DNA of 64,000 nucleotides. It comes from Nothophaeocryptopus gaeumannii (taxonomy: Eukaryota > Ascomycota > Dothideomycetes > Mycosphaerellales > Mycosphaerellaceae). The first letter of the stretch is position 1. The number at the start of each line of letters is the position of its first letter. The stretch spans positions 1,364,001 to 1,428,000 of the forward strand of contig JASISA010000026.1 in assembly GCA_031771865.1 (NCBI GenBank), in the 5' to 3' direction. A program made the translations under genes and the position numbers. The notes under the pieces are model-generated. The model ran no database searches, was not told where the DNA came from, and saw only the letters and a program-made list of their open reading frames with translations. This document shows positions 1 to 10,630 of this stretch, one piece after another.

Positions 1-609
1 CAACCGCATCCAGATTTGAAGGTCAAGGACGACGAGCCTGAAGCGCAGGTCGCGAGCGGGCTGGCGAAAGAGCTGAGGATTGATCAGTGGACATTGTCGG
101 AGGATATCCTAAGAAGCGCCCCGCCGTTCGCGGCTGCGAGTAAGCTGGATGGTCTACCGCAGGAGCAGACCTGGGAAGAGATGATGCTGGGCACAAATAT
201 GGTGACGACACAAGCGTTTCCATTATTCCATATGACAGGTGAGAAGAGTATCCGGGATCGTTGGTGGCCACGGTTATGGTTCCATCCTTATTCGGAGCAG
301 CTGTTGAAGGCAACCAAGAAGAAACAGATCATGGGCGAGTCGGAGTCTCATGGAAAGAGCGACGAACAGCTGAACCTGATGCCTGGACAATACGTCTTCG
401 CGGATGTGAGGGGCGTGAAGTGGAAAGGCGCCATACCCATGAAGCCATCGAGAGAATGGCAGCCGATGCTGGACGAGAAAGGAGGAGCCTGGATAGACAG
501 TGGAGATTATGTGCCTTGGAGCGACATGTGCGGAGCTTTCGAAGGCAAGAAGCTGTATATTGGTGCAAAGGATGCTGGGAAAGAGGGCCCCGAATTGGTT
601 CCAACATAA
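1..609 (+). CDS. Hypothetical protein, 5' end outside window
   Basis: The frame is open from base 1 to a TAA at 607-609, giving at least 202 C-terminal residues. No start codon lies inside the window before the coding-like sequence begins, so the gene starts upstream. The visible part is hydrophilic, with a tryptophan-rich stretch (RDRWWPRLWFHP) near residue 88 and a YVFADVRGVKWKG stretch near residue 131. There is no signal peptide or membrane segment in the visible part. I do not recognise a family and assign no function. Codon use and the absence of stops over 600 bases support real coding. Confidence 0.6.
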   Translation, partial: QPHPDLKVKDDEPEAQVASGLAKELRIDQWTLSEDILRSAPPFAAASKLDGLPQEQTWEEMMLGTNMVTTQAFPLFHMTGEKSIRDRWWPRLWFHPYSEQLLKATKKKQIMGESESHGKSDEQLNLMPGQYVFADVRGVKWKGAIPMKPSREWQPMLDEKGGAWIDSGDYVPWSDMCGAFEGKKLYIGAKDAGKEGPELVPT

Positions 610-1108
610 ATGCACCGCCGACGTAGAAGGTAGGAAGCATTCCTTTTATTGTGAGGATGGCATTGCATGGAGCGGCATTAGCATAGCGGCGGAGTTTTGG
701 GGGCATACGAGCGATGAGCATGCGTGCATCAGGCATGGAGACGAATCGACAGAACTCTTAATTCTGCGTCCTGCCAGCGGATCTGGCCTCTTCTATCCAT
801 CTCCTCGACGCCGATTTATCCGTACTTCGGATGGTCTGCGAATTTAACCCGTACCTTAATGAACCTGAACACTTGTCTCTTGCGCACCTTGGCGTCCAGT
901 ATGACCGCGAATTCTGATGTTCTGCCGGGAAGAGTCTTTGGGCGCCATGCACGAACTTTGCAAACAAACGTGGACAGCTCAGGACTGCTCAAGCAGGCGG
1001 CCAGCGTGCTTTTATATATCTGCGTCCTTCAAATCGGCACATGGGTCGTCATTGGGCCCCCATACGAGCTCATGGGCTTGCTGTACTCGTATAGACAGAG
1101 CTCCGAAC
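610..1108. other. Intergenic, convergent 3' ends
   Basis: About 500 bases lie between the stop of the left-edge gene and the stop of the ubiquitin hydrolase gene on the opposite strand. The overlapping short open frames on both strands have no family signature. I see no RNA gene and no repeat. Confidence 0.5.
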
Positions 1109-1911
1109 TCAGTCAAACGCCGCAGCCAACGTGATGAGCGAAAAACGCAGCTCTCCTCCACCAGCTTCCTCCTCGCGTTTCAAGAAGGCCCGGACACCCT
1201 TGTCCAAAGCTGGCTGACTGAGCACATCGTCTTCAGGTCCAAGAGCACCACGGTCCAGCGGACCTCTCCGCCTGCCATCCAGCTCGTATAGATGCCCATT
1301 CTGGCTCTTGACGAAGCAGACGTAGTGCAGATCGATATTGTCTGTTGCGCTGGGAGGTGCAGTGTCACCCGTCGCGGCGGCTTCTTGGTGTGCTGTTTCG
1401 AGAGATTCGGTTTCTTCTAAGAGCTCGGCTCGCTCGCGCGGTTTGAGTGGTACGGCTTTCTGGATCAGCTTGTCGAGCTCGGTGTTGGCTTGTATGAGGC
1501 TTTGTGCTTGGCCGTTGGAGACAGCGTGGAGTAGGCCGATTAGACCGCATGCGTTGCCGATTGTCTGCTTGTACCATATCACCTCTTCGCTGTCGCCGTG
1601 ACCTTCGTATTCAGGCTTGTCGCCATCTTCCTCGCGGCGGAACTTCTCGTAGGTATCGCTGATGGGGAAGACGAGGAGGAGAGCGTAGGCGGGTCGGGGC
1701 ACGAAGGCGAGGAGTTCGGGGTCGTCGATGGAGAAGACGTCGTGAAACTGGAGAGAGGGGTCGAGGCCGAGTTTCTGGAGGAGTGTAGTCATCACCTCTG
1801 GATTGTTCTCTGGTAATATCGCGTTAGCTTGAGCTTGGTCACCGTGAGCATACTAGGAGTTGTACCAAGGGGAATAAAATTCTTCATCGCCTTAGGCTTT
1901 TCGCTTGCCAT
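1109..1911 (-). CDS. Ubiquitin carboxyl-terminal hydrolase, UCH family (peptidase C12)
   Basis: Cysteine protease that removes small adducts from the ubiquitin C-terminus; cytosolic in relatives such as yeast Yuh1 and human UCHL3. Two exons: complement 1866-1911 and 1109-1809, with a 56-nt GT..AG intron (1810-1865). Splicing gives the family N-terminus FIPLENNPEVMTTLLQ and a 248-residue protein, the usual length. The oxyanion Gln and catalytic Cys are in KQTIGNACGLIGLLH. The catalytic His is in IDLHYVCF and the Asp in YELDGR. The start is ATG 1911, because only this exon restores the family N-terminus. Catalytic residues seem intact. It is convergent with the left-edge gene. Confidence 0.93.
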
Positions 1912-2571
1912 CTTTTCGAGAGTCCCCTTGATTCCAGTGGTGCTATTGTCAGTGGTGATGTTCATCGAGTGAAGGCAGAGTGAAAGAATGTTGGTGAGGG
2001 GCAGCAAGGTGATGCAATGCCCAAACAAATCACCCCGCCAGCTGCAGGTACCGCTCTACCCCAACAACTTCTCACTTTCTCGACATTCATCTTACAATGA
2101 TATGTGTTTGCTGTGACACGCAGGTTGATGCGGTGGAATCATTTATACTCAATGGCAGCGACAAAGTGAGGTTATCGTCAGTGCACGGATGGGCTTGGTG
2201 ATCGACCTCCCCTAAAGCTCCAGCTCTTTCCACCACTTCCACAGCATCGAAGTCGACATTCCGAGACACCATGTCCGACTGAATCTGCAACAGAGGCATC
2301 CCTCCGAGTAGAACGACAAGCGCGGTCGCTCTCCAGGGAGAGACAATGCGATCCTTTCAACGTTCCTCTGGTCTTGCCGCCTCGGCATGATGGTTTCTTT
2401 GAAAGTGAGACTTCCTTTTGCTGGCTCAATTCCTTTGAGCGGCTCGAGACCACCAGCATGTCTGGGTGTGAATAGCTTTCACTGCAATCGAATGGTGCTC
2501 TACATTTGCCGTAAAGATCCCGATCCAATTCGTTGCTCTCGTTTTCTTTCACGCACCTCAAAACCTCCTAA
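1912..2571. other. Intergenic, divergent promoter region
   Basis: About 660 bases between the start of the ubiquitin hydrolase gene and the first coding-like sequence of the BTB-like gene. It should hold both promoters. Open frames here are short and low in coding signal. No repeat or RNA gene recognised. Confidence 0.4.
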
Positions 2572-2572
2572 A

Positions 2573-3351
2573 ATGGAGTTCGAAATGCAGAACTCGACAC
2601 TGATACGCCAGTGTCCACGGATGAGATACAGGAGCTGACCAAGTAAGACAGAGCAGTGATTTGCGATCCACATCTAGGACTCGTCACTGACGCTTTCAGG
2701 TCTCTAGTTTCGGACAGGCTCAGCAAGATCTTCGTTGGGCCACCAATACCAGACGCTATGCCATTCCTCGTACAAGAGAGTTTGCTGACCGAAATCATTG
2801 AAGCCTTTGCGAAGCCTCTCAATCAAGGCTATATGGAGGACATAGAAGGCGCGTTTCGGCTTCCAGAGGAGAGTAAACTGGGACGGTACTTGCTACTGTA
2901 TTGGATGTTCCGAGGCAACATACCTCATCGAACAACTGGAGACAAGTACGGTCTGAAAGGCTTCCAAGACGAGATCATGATGGAGCTGCTTCTTGATTTG
3001 CATCAAAACAACATCAAACTTGACATCGCTGATGAGGCTTTATTGAGCACCATACCAGGCACTCCGCTGAGTCGAGCAGTAGCTGAAAGCCTGGTAGATA
3101 GGACCACGGGAGAGAAATACGGTCCAGACGAGATCGACACAGCTCTGGCGGATGTTCCAAACCCGCACACGCTGCTGCTTACCGCTTTCCAGACAGCCAC
3201 GTATCAGGAATCAGGTGCTACGCATATTCTCAGCAGCACACAACCTTGGCGTGGATACATGGTCGGAAAAGGAGGACGGGCTGTCCCATACCGGTACTGG
3301 ATCTGGGATCGACAGTATGTGGAGAGACTTGCATTGGCCGTTCGTCGCTAG
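2573..3351 (+). CDS. BTB/POZ-like hypothetical protein, start unresolved
   Basis: The main exon runs 2700-3351. A 57-nt intron (2643-2699, GTAAGA..TTTCAG) joins it cleanly to an upstream frame reading STDEIQELTK, giving ELTKSLVSDRLSKIF. The pattern PFLVQESLLTE followed by FRLPEES and RYLLLYWMFRGNIP resembles the start of a fungal BTB/POZ domain, a protein-interaction fold (inference from pattern only). The upstream exon has no in-frame ATG: a TAA lies at 2569-2571, while a well-placed ATG at 2573 is one frame off. Either another 5' exon was missed, the sequence has a one-base error, or the gene is recently broken. The C-terminus is rich in Trp, Tyr and Arg. Confidence 0.5.
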
Positions 3352-3848
3352 CAATCGCACGCTTTTTACGATCGCAAAGATGCTTCCATTCGACTACGGT
3401 AGGCTATACAGCCGTAATTTGCTCAGCTCAAGTCCCATTTATGGCGTCTGAAAGGATGGCGGGTTGCTTGAAGTGCCGGTGGAAGCCCACAATCGCTGGA
3501 GATAGGACCTCATAGCTTCTGAGAGAGTGCCTTCATCGATCCTTCTAGAATCGTCGTCATTGCAATAGTTCGCAAATGGCGAGGATAGGCAGACTACACG
3601 GTGCAATTGAGAATTGTGGATACCTGAGGCACTTACGCGACTTCACATCTCAGAATTAAACTTTCCCCAACTCCATCGAAACCTGGCACATGCAGAACGC
3701 ATCCTCTCAGCCTCCATCACAAGAGAACATGACGTGAATCCATCATTGCCGAACGTAGGTGCTCCATCGAAATGCGCCTGTGACCGGAAGATGGCGATAA
3801 ATTCTCTTCTCAGACTTGACCTCCCATGTGCACCCGGATGACAACAGT
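3352..3848. other. Intergenic
   Basis: About 500 bases between the BTB-like gene and the asa1-like gene. Only short unsupported open frames. Probably the 3' region of one gene and the promoter of the next. Confidence 0.4.
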
Positions 3849-5187
3849 ATGGCAGAACAGAAGCAGATACAGAGCTCCGAGAATCCGCCCGCGCAGCCCG
3901 CATACATATTGAGAGGACACTCGGCTCAGATACATGCTGTCCATTTTCTTCGAGGCAACTCGCGCCTACTCACAGGCGATGCTGATGGCTGGGTTGTGCT
4001 TTGGAGCATCTCTATCAAACGTCCAAGGGCGGTATGGCGGCCTCATACAAGTACGATCCTGGGACTCGAGAGCTGGGAAGATGACAAGATAATCACGTAC
4101 GGTTCCGTCTCTTGCGCTTCAGAATTGTGTATTGATGGCACACAGGCACGGCCGCGACAACAAAATCCACGTCTGGCAACTCCCACCCACATCCGAAGGA
4201 GATTTCTCCACCCAACTCCCTATCGACAGCAATAACGCCGAGGGCGACCAGAACCCACTCGCGCTTCCGCTCGGCTTAGACAAACTGTCCGAGGCTTCCA
4301 ACCAAAACCCATTCAATTCTCACCGCAAAGAGGAAGCCTCCCATAAACAGCCGTGGCTCCTCCACACGCTCCAGGTCAACGCTTTGAACTTCTGCTCTTT
4401 CGCCACATGCATCGCGCAGTCATCACACAGCGACCTCCCATCCGAAGGTCTCCTGCTGGCAAACCCAGGTGTCCAAGATGGCCATATCAACATCACTTCA
4501 CTACCCGATGAAGAGCGGCTAGCTACCATTCCAAGTCCGAAGGGAGAGAATACAGGCATGGTAATGGCGATTGGACTTACTTACCTCTCCGCCAACTCAA
4601 ACTCGACTGCGAATGCCAATAGACAAGATAAGGCTCTGGCTATTCTAGCAGGCTACGAATCAGGCCACGCCTGCATATGGACACAATCCCCTCCCCGGCC
4701 CACCTTCACCTTAACCTACCTGTCCAAACCCCACACCCAACCCATCCTCTCCCTCTCCCTCTCTTCGGCCAACTCCTGCTTCTTCACCTCCTCCGCAGAC
4801 GCCATAATCGCCCGACACAACCTCTCCTCCGAAGGTATCACCATCCTGCCCAACCGTACGACCCAAACCAAACATGCCGGCCAGCAAGGGTTGAAAGTTC
4901 GGAATGATGAGAAGATATTCGCGACGGCGGGGTGGGATGGACGGGTGAGAGTATATAGTGCGAGGACGATGAAGGAGTTGGCTGTGCTGAAGTGGCATGG
5001 GGAAGGTGTTTATGCGGCGGATTTTGCGGCAATAATCACGAACGAAGATGTGACAGAGGGAGAGGAAGATGTCGTGGCGAAAAAGGGCAAGACGATGGCG
5101 GAGCAGAGGGAGGAGAGGGCTAGGACGACGCATTGGCTGGCGGCGGGGAGTAAAGATGGGAAGGTTAGTCTGTGGCAGATTTACTGA
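3849..5187 (+). CDS. asa1: ASTRA-associated protein 1-like WD40 protein
   Basis: WD40 protein matching the fungal Asa1 family, a component of the ASTRA complex that helps PIKK kinases such as Tra1 and Tor mature. Two exons: 3849-4096 and 4146-5187, with a 49-nt intron (4097-4145). The junction gives the characteristic EDDKIITHGRDNKIHVWQL. The protein has 429 residues. Repeats visible include AYILRGHSAQIHAVHF with DGWVVLWS (start), KIHVWQL, HACIWTQ, DGRVRVYS and the terminal SKDGKVSLWQIY. An open frame extends upstream from a TTG, but ATG 3849 (MAEQKQ) is the first methionine. Identification rests on repeat spacing and the conserved C-terminal blade. Confidence 0.85.
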
Positions 5188-5461
5188 AGCTACACCGGTT
5201 GATGAGAGTAGAGAACGGGTAGCGGGATAGATCGCCCCAGGCTCTTCGCGATGTGTTGTGATTTTTAGCGCTATGAAGGCGAGACGGTAAGCATGGAGCC
5301 TAGGCCGATGAATGAGCGTTTTCGAATTTTTACACATTCACTTCTCATCTCAAGCGTGCACAATACGGAAGCGGGAGGCGAAGTCGTGAGCTCGGCATCT
5401 GAGCGAATGCTCGAGGGTCGATCTGATTTTGCAAGCTATCACATGCAGATCCCCATCGCTC
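5188..5461. other. Convergent intergenic spacer
   Basis: 274 bases between the stop codons of the asa1-like and dbp7 genes, which converge. No gene seen. Confidence 0.5.
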
Positions 5462-7762
5462 CTACCCTAAGTTGAATTCACTTGCACCGCCGCTCATCAT
5501 CTTAGCCATCTTCTGCATCTTCCTTCTTGCCGCCTGCTCATCCGTGACTTCCGCAACATCCTCATCGTCCCTTCCTCGCTTGCCAGCACCTGCCGCATTC
5601 TTCGCGGACTGCGCCTTCCCTTTCTTCCCCTGCTCCTTCCCTGGCCTGAGACCCGGTACGCGGATAGCACCCGGCTTGTCTCGTAACGCAAATGCTTTAG
5701 CTAAGTGCCCGAGGTGTAACTCCTGCATATTAAAAATCGAGCGCTCAGCAGAGACATGCGTAGCATAAGCGCGTATGTGAGCCTGATACGCCCGTCGCGC
5801 TTGTTCAAGGTGTTTAGGGTTCTCCAAAGCCCATCTCTCGATATCGAGTTGGAAATCTGTGGCGTTTTGTTCCCATTCATGACCACTCAACGTGCTCACG
5901 ACGCCGGAAGTCGGTGCGAAGCCTTTCTTCAAGAGCTCATCACTTTCATGCCGGGTCAAGTTACGGGGTTTGCTCTCCTTCAGAATTTCGACGTAGCCTT
6001 CTTCGCAGCCCGGTTGTAGGAATATCATGGCTCGACCGTCGCGGCCTGCACGTGCTGTTCGGCCGATTCTGTGGAGGTGATCGTCTTTGCTGAAGGGGGG
6101 ATCGTATTCGATTACGAGGTCGACGTTGGGGAGATCGAGACCGCGAGCTGCTACGTCTGTGCAGATGAGGACAGATGGGTCTGTGGCTTTGGTGAAGGCT
6201 TTGAGGGTGTTGGTTCGGGTCGCTTGCTGGAGAGAGCCGTGAAGACGGAAGAGCTGGACTGTGTCCTCTTTCGGCGAGATGTCCTTCCCAACACCTTGGG
6301 TTCGAGCTTCGGAGATGGTGTTGCCTTGTGGGATCTTGCCCTTTTGTGGGCTCTTGGTGAACTTCTTGGGCTTTTCGCTGGCGTCTTTCTTGGATGCCTC
6401 GTCTGCTTTGGCCGCGCTCTCCTTGTCGCCGCGTGTGAGTAGTTCGAAATGGAAGTCGACGCTGTCGGCACAGCTCATGAAGACTATGCATTTCATTACA
6501 CTGCCCTTGCGCTTGAATGTCTGCTTGAGGACAGCGGCGAGTGTAACCAGCCTTTGTTTTGGGGGAACAATCACATAACCCTGTTTCAGCTGCGCTGGCG
6601 CGGAAAAGTTCTCTGCCGTTGCTACGCCGTCTTGAGGTTCGGAAGTGGAGTCGACCGCTATAGACACTGCGTTTTTGAGAGAGATGTTCCGTAACTGCTC
6701 GACGTCTGATTTAATGGTCGCTGAGCAAAGAACTGTGGTCCTTTGCTCCGGTAGTCCAGGTATGGACTTCTCGGGTCTCTTTCTTGCCCTGAGATTAAGA
6801 ACGCTGATTATTTTCTGAATATCTTGCTCGAAACCCAGTTCCATCAATCGATCTCCCTCGTCGAGAACAAGCCATCGGACCTGGCTCAGATCGAGCGCTT
6901 CCGTATTCTCTAAATGATCTGCCATGCGACCTGGGGTGGCGACCAATATATTCAGGCCCTTCCGTAATCGCGCCTTCTCCGATTTCTTTTTCTCTCCACC
7001 GATTACGGTGCTTGCAACGATCCAATGGCAACACGAGAGCAGGGTGTCCAGCACATTGGCGATCTGCTTACTCAACTCTCGTGTGGGTGCCAGTATAATC
7101 GCGAATAGCCCACTGTGCCTGGTGAAATCCTCGCCACTGGCCTTCATCTGCTTGGAAATCGCCGCTATTCGTTCGACAATCGGTAGTAAATAAGCCAAGG
7201 TCTTTCCTGATCCGGTTTGAGCCTGAATAAACGCATCCGTATCATCTCCGCAAAGCTGCTTAATTGCTTTCCTTTGAATCGCTGTCGGCGCCTTAATTTC
7301 AAGTTTATTGAGGAGGTGGCTCGCTAGCGTGGTAGAGAGACCCAAAGTTGTGAATTTCGCGGTCTCATCGTCGGCTAGAGGCGCGTTGGTCGCTTCGACT
7401 GGAGCATCATCTTCAGGAACCGCGGGCTTCCCTTCCGGCTGCACAGTTGACAGTTTATTGAACGAGAATAATGACGAAATGACCTCTCCAGTATTTGACT
7501 TAGGTAAAATATCGTTCCCGATTCGAGCTCGCTTCGCAGGTCTGCCGTCCGGTCGAGCGTTGTCGGGAGTGGTTCTTGGTGCCGCAGCAGGCAGCTCATC
7601 TTTCGAGATCAACCGTTCCTGTGCTTTCTTCCTACCATATTCAGCGGATTTCCGTGCTGTCAAGCGGTCCTTCCAGCTTCCACCCTTCAACTTCCTGCTC
7701 GGGATGGACGTCGAGAAGTCTACGGGCAGCTCAAAGTTCAGAACTAGGCCGTCGTCTGCCAT
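5462..7762 (-). CDS. dbp7: ATP-dependent RNA helicase Dbp7 (DEAD-box, ribosome biogenesis)
   Basis: Nucleolar DEAD-box helicase needed for early 60S ribosomal subunit assembly. A single exon of 766 codons. The open frame extends upstream, but ATG 7762 (MADDGLVLNFELP) matches the family N-terminus. Motifs in order: Q-motif region with TAIQRKAI, Walker A AQTGSGKT, PTRELSKQ, TPGR, DEGD, SAT, VAARGLDLP and HRIGRTARAG. The DEGD form of motif II, in place of DEAD, is the known Dbp7 variant and not a defect. The N-terminus is basic and the C-terminal tail is lysine/arginine-rich. It is divergent from the pantoate ligase gene across 579 bases. Confidence 0.95.
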   Translation of the reverse strand: MADDGLVLNFELPVDFSTSIPSRKLKGGSWKDRLTARKSAEYGRKKAQERLISKDELPAAAPRTTPDNARPDGRPAKRARIGNDILPKSNTGEVISSLFSFNKLSTVQPEGKPAVPEDDAPVEATNAPLADDETAKFTTLGLSTTLASHLLNKLEIKAPTAIQRKAIKQLCGDDTDAFIQAQTGSGKTLAYLLPIVERIAAISKQMKASGEDFTRHSGLFAIILAPTRELSKQIANVLDTLLSCCHWIVASTVIGGEKKKSEKARLRKGLNILVATPGRMADHLENTEALDLSQVRWLVLDEGDRLMELGFEQDIQKIISVLNLRARKRPEKSIPGLPEQRTTVLCSATIKSDVEQLRNISLKNAVSIAVDSTSEPQDGVATAENFSAPAQLKQGYVIVPPKQRLVTLAAVLKQTFKRKGSVMKCIVFMSCADSVDFHFELLTRGDKESAAKADEASKKDASEKPKKFTKSPQKGKIPQGNTISEARTQGVGKDISPKEDTVQLFRLHGSLQQATRTNTLKAFTKATDPSVLICTDVAARGLDLPNVDLVIEYDPPFSKDDHLHRIGRTARAGRDGRAMIFLQPGCEEGYVEILKESKPRNLTRHESDELLKKGFAPTSGVVSTLSGHEWEQNATDFQLDIERWALENPKHLEQARRAYQAHIRAYATHVSAERSIFNMQELHLGHLAKAFALRDKPGAIRVPGLRPGKEQGKKGKAQSAKNAAGAGKRGRDDEDVAEVTDEQAARRKMQKMAKMMSGGASEFNLG

Positions 7763-8341
7763 CTCTGCCGAATCATTCCAGAAAGTGCGACAAAAGGTTA
7801 AACTTGGCGCATTTGGCGTGGTGTTCGAGAAGTTTTCGGAGAGAGGCAAATTCATCGCTATGGTCGGACGAGATGGCGACGGGATCTTCCCGAACGGCCC
7901 GAAACCCAATTATCGAGCTCCCCGATCCTCGTTCACGGCCAGAGCTCGTCGTCTTTCTTCAACAAGATCAGCGATGTCCGGACATGCTGGAAGTGAACCC
8001 GACGGCAGAGGTCAATATTCTCGGCGCACGATCACAAAAGATCTCACTCATAACACACTGTTCACGCTATTGAGGTCGCCTTCAGATGTTTGAATCATTC
8101 GGCCTGAGGAGAGCGACAACGAGATATGTCCGCACCTCTCGAGGCATTCCATCGGTATACTGAAGTCTACCGCGCAAACATGAACATGTTCCGCTTTGAC
8201 CATCTTCCAGCCTATAGCAGGATCTCTGACTCACTATGGAGGAGAAGACGTCTATCTTGTTTCTCACTGACTTGCGTTCTTGAGCCATCAACCATCCCTA
8301 GGTATTAAACAGAGCTCTTCAAGCAACAGCAGCATACAACC
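7763..8341. promoter_or_regulatory. Divergent promoter region, dbp7 / pan6
   Basis: 579 bases separate the start codons of two divergent housekeeping genes. The long forward open frame entering from inside dbp7 is an antisense shadow. I see no clear TATA box and no repeat. Confidence 0.4.
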
Positions 8342-9433
8342 ATGACTTCCCTCACACCTAGCATACTCCTCTGTCGCGCATCACTCTTCTCCAGAGTGCC
8401 CCTCAAAACCTCACAATGCCTGTACCGAGCCTTCCACATCTTCCGCGATGTGCCTGCGCTCCGCCAGCACCGCCGCGAACTACTCCTCAATGGCCACACG
8501 GTTGGTCTCGTGCCTACCATGGGAGCTCTGCATGAAGGCCATCTGCAGCTGGTAAGAGCGGCGGCAGCTGAGCACAACAAAGTCTTCGTGTCAATATATG
8601 TCAATCCCACCCAATTTGGCGTGAGCGAGGACCTCGACAGCTATCCAAAGACGTGGGAGACGGACGTTGAGCAGCTCAAGAAGCTGGACCAGGAGCTTGA
8701 GGCACGGGGACAAGGCAGATTAGAAGCCATCTTCGCGCCCACGACCAAGACTATGTACCCGACTTTGCCTCCAGATTCAACTCTGCCTGGCGTGGGCAGC
8801 TTCGTGACCATCACTCCGTTGAGCAGCCTGCTCGAGGGAAAGACGCGACCAGTCTTCTTCCGTGGAGTAGCAACCGTCTGCATGAAGTTGTTCAACATAG
8901 TAGAGGCAGATCGCGTATACTTTGGACAGAAAGATGCTCAGCAGACGGTTGTCATCCGGCGCATGGTCAAGGACTTCCATATCAACACAGAATTACGAAT
9001 CATACCGACAGAACGAGAGCCCGACGGACTCGCGATGAGTAGCAGGAATGTATACCTTGGCGAGAGGAGAAGAAAAGTTGGCATTGTGCTCTCACAAGCG
9101 TTGAGAGCAGCAGAAGCAGCGTACACGATGGGAAGGAGGAATCGAGACGAGATATTGGCTTTCGCGTGGGATGTGGTCAACAGGACGAGCATGGCACAGG
9201 ATGATATGGACCCTGCTGAAAGAGCTATGTTCGAGCTGGACTACATATCACTGGCTGATCCGGACACTATGGAAGAGGTTGACATGGTAGACCTGAACAA
9301 AGGGGCCATTCTGAGCGGCGCTGTCAAGATGTTGCCTTTGGAGACAACAAAGCCAGGAGAGAAACTCGGTCTTGGAGATGACAAGGTGGCAGTGCGCCTG
9401 ATTGATAACATTCCACTCACAACTGGACAATGA
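8342..9433 (+). CDS. pan6: Pantoate-beta-alanine ligase (pantothenate synthetase)
   Basis: Joins pantoate and beta-alanine with ATP to make pantothenate, the precursor of coenzyme A. A single exon of 363 residues. Family motifs are present: VGLVPTMGALHEGH (ATP-binding HxGH), IYVNPTQF, FFRGVATVCMKLFNI, YFGQKDAQQ and GLAMSSRN. The first 30 residues (MTSLTPSILLCRASLFSRV...) are Arg/Ser/Leu-rich with no acidic residue, so a mitochondrial targeting peptide is possible (inference). The start ATG 8342 is the first ATG in the open frame. The neighbour at the 3' end is a decayed transporter on the other strand. Confidence 0.95.
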   Translation: MTSLTPSILLCRASLFSRVPLKTSQCLYRAFHIFRDVPALRQHRRELLLNGHTVGLVPTMGALHEGHLQLVRAAAAEHNKVFVSIYVNPTQFGVSEDLDSYPKTWETDVEQLKKLDQELEARGQGRLEAIFAPTTKTMYPTLPPDSTLPGVGSFVTITPLSSLLEGKTRPVFFRGVATVCMKLFNIVEADRVYFGQKDAQQTVVIRRMVKDFHINTELRIIPTEREPDGLAMSSRNVYLGERRRKVGIVLSQALRAAEAAYTMGRRNRDEILAFAWDVVNRTSMAQDDMDPAERAMFELDYISLADPDTMEEVDMVDLNKGAILSGAVKMLPLETTKPGEKLGLGDDKVAVRLIDNIPLTTGQ

Positions 9434-9442
9434 TGATATGCT

Positions 9443-10630
9443 CTACTCCAGCTTCGGCTCCTCGTGGACAGCCTCATGTGTGTCGGCGATCTTGATGCCG
9501 GCTTCAGGATCCACCACTGAGTTGTGCCGGCTTGCTGCCAGAACGAGGTCTGGATTCTCCTCCTTTAGCTTGCGGAAGTTGGCCTCCGCATCCCACACCC
9601 AGGGAGAGTGCAGTAAACACCAAATCCATCTCTTCCAAGGTACGCTGGTTAGTTTCTGGATACAGCGCCCAGACCATCGGTATGGTAATGACATTGCATG
9701 CGCCAAAGATATAGAGCGTCTTTCCACCAATGGCGCTGAACATGACTGGGCACAGCAATGTAGTCAGAGCCAAAGGCAACGCCTTTGGCTCTGACTTCAA
9801 GTGGGAAAATCTCTGCGGGATACAGCCTGCTCATGTCAGTATGATCTACAAAGAGGAGTGGGATGACATACCATGGGACCGTAAGCCAGGTAGCGCCGAA
9901 GATGAATGTGAAGATGTAGACAAACGAGGCAGCCGCTATTCCGTATGCACCTGCTGCGGACTCATCGCCAGCCGCGCGTGCATTAATGCCACCCCTGGAC
10001 ATGCCACCTGCGAGGAACATCGCAATGCCCATGCCGCCAGAGCCCCAATACATCGTCCATCGGCGACCGATGCGATCAAGTGTGAAAACGCAGATGAGAT
10101 TGCTAAACATGTAGAAGATGTTGTTCAATCCAGATATCCACTGGCTCTTCTCGCTTCCGAAGCCTGCGATGCGGAAGATAGTAGGTGCGTAGACGGTCAC
10201 ACCTGTGATGGTCAGCAGAAGTCCTCAAGTCTCGCTTACTGGTCCGACCAACCTGCGATTCCAATCTACTCCTGCATGATCTGAAGCCAGATCACAAGCT
10301 GGACACGTCGACCGGTGTGCAGCTTGCCAGAGCCAATGCCAAAGAGCATAGAGAAGTAGCTATTCCGACTCGCTGTCATTCTCTCGTGGACGACGACATT
10401 CTTGATGTCATGCAATTCCGCATCTGCTCTCGCAGCTCCTTCTAGGTCTTCGCCACGCAGCCGACCCAAGATATACCGCGACTCATGCTCACGTCCATCT
10501 TTGCAACTTGGAGACTCTAGGAAGAACCAAACCGCCGCAAGCAGAGCTAGCAGCGGTATAATCTAGAATGCGATCGGAAACCTCCATCGAAACGCACTCG
10601 CTCCTCCATCGATGAACGACAAACGACATG
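9443..10630 (-). pseudogene. MFS sugar-transporter pseudogene
   Basis: Pieces of a fungal sugar/H+ symporter lie in the correct order: SFIDGGASAFRWRFPIAF near 10600, YILGRLRGEDLEGAARAD near 10460, TVYAPTIFRIAGFGSEKSQW near 10190, TVPW and YPAEIFPLEVRAKG split by an intron near 9840-9880, TLLCPVMFSAIGGKTLYIFG near 9740 and WALYPETNQRTLEEMDLVF near 9640. It is broken by TAG at 10563-10565 where a Gln codon is expected, by TAG at 10266-10268 where a Trp is expected, by a deletion plus frameshift near 9760-9795, by a second frameshift near 9620, and by loss of the N-terminal half beyond about 10630. Both stops fit CpA>TpA change. No functional transporter can come from this copy. Confidence 0.88.
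9762..9796. repeat. Perfect 16-bp inverted repeat with 3-nt loop
   Basis: Bases 9762-9777 are the exact reverse complement of 9781-9796, with AAC between them. The repeat sits in the transporter pseudogene exactly where the conserved RAKG segment loses its frame and some 12-14 codons are missing. It may be the scar of a fold-back repair event. Confidence 0.9.

Noticed and set aside
5800..6900. DEGD in place of DEAD in Dbp7 as a possible defect
   Set aside because: DEGD is the normal motif II of the Dbp7 family.
7308..8093. 261-codon forward open frame
   Set aside because: Runs antisense through the dbp7 N-terminal coding region; Ser/Arg/Ala-rich translation without domains. Shadow of a real gene.
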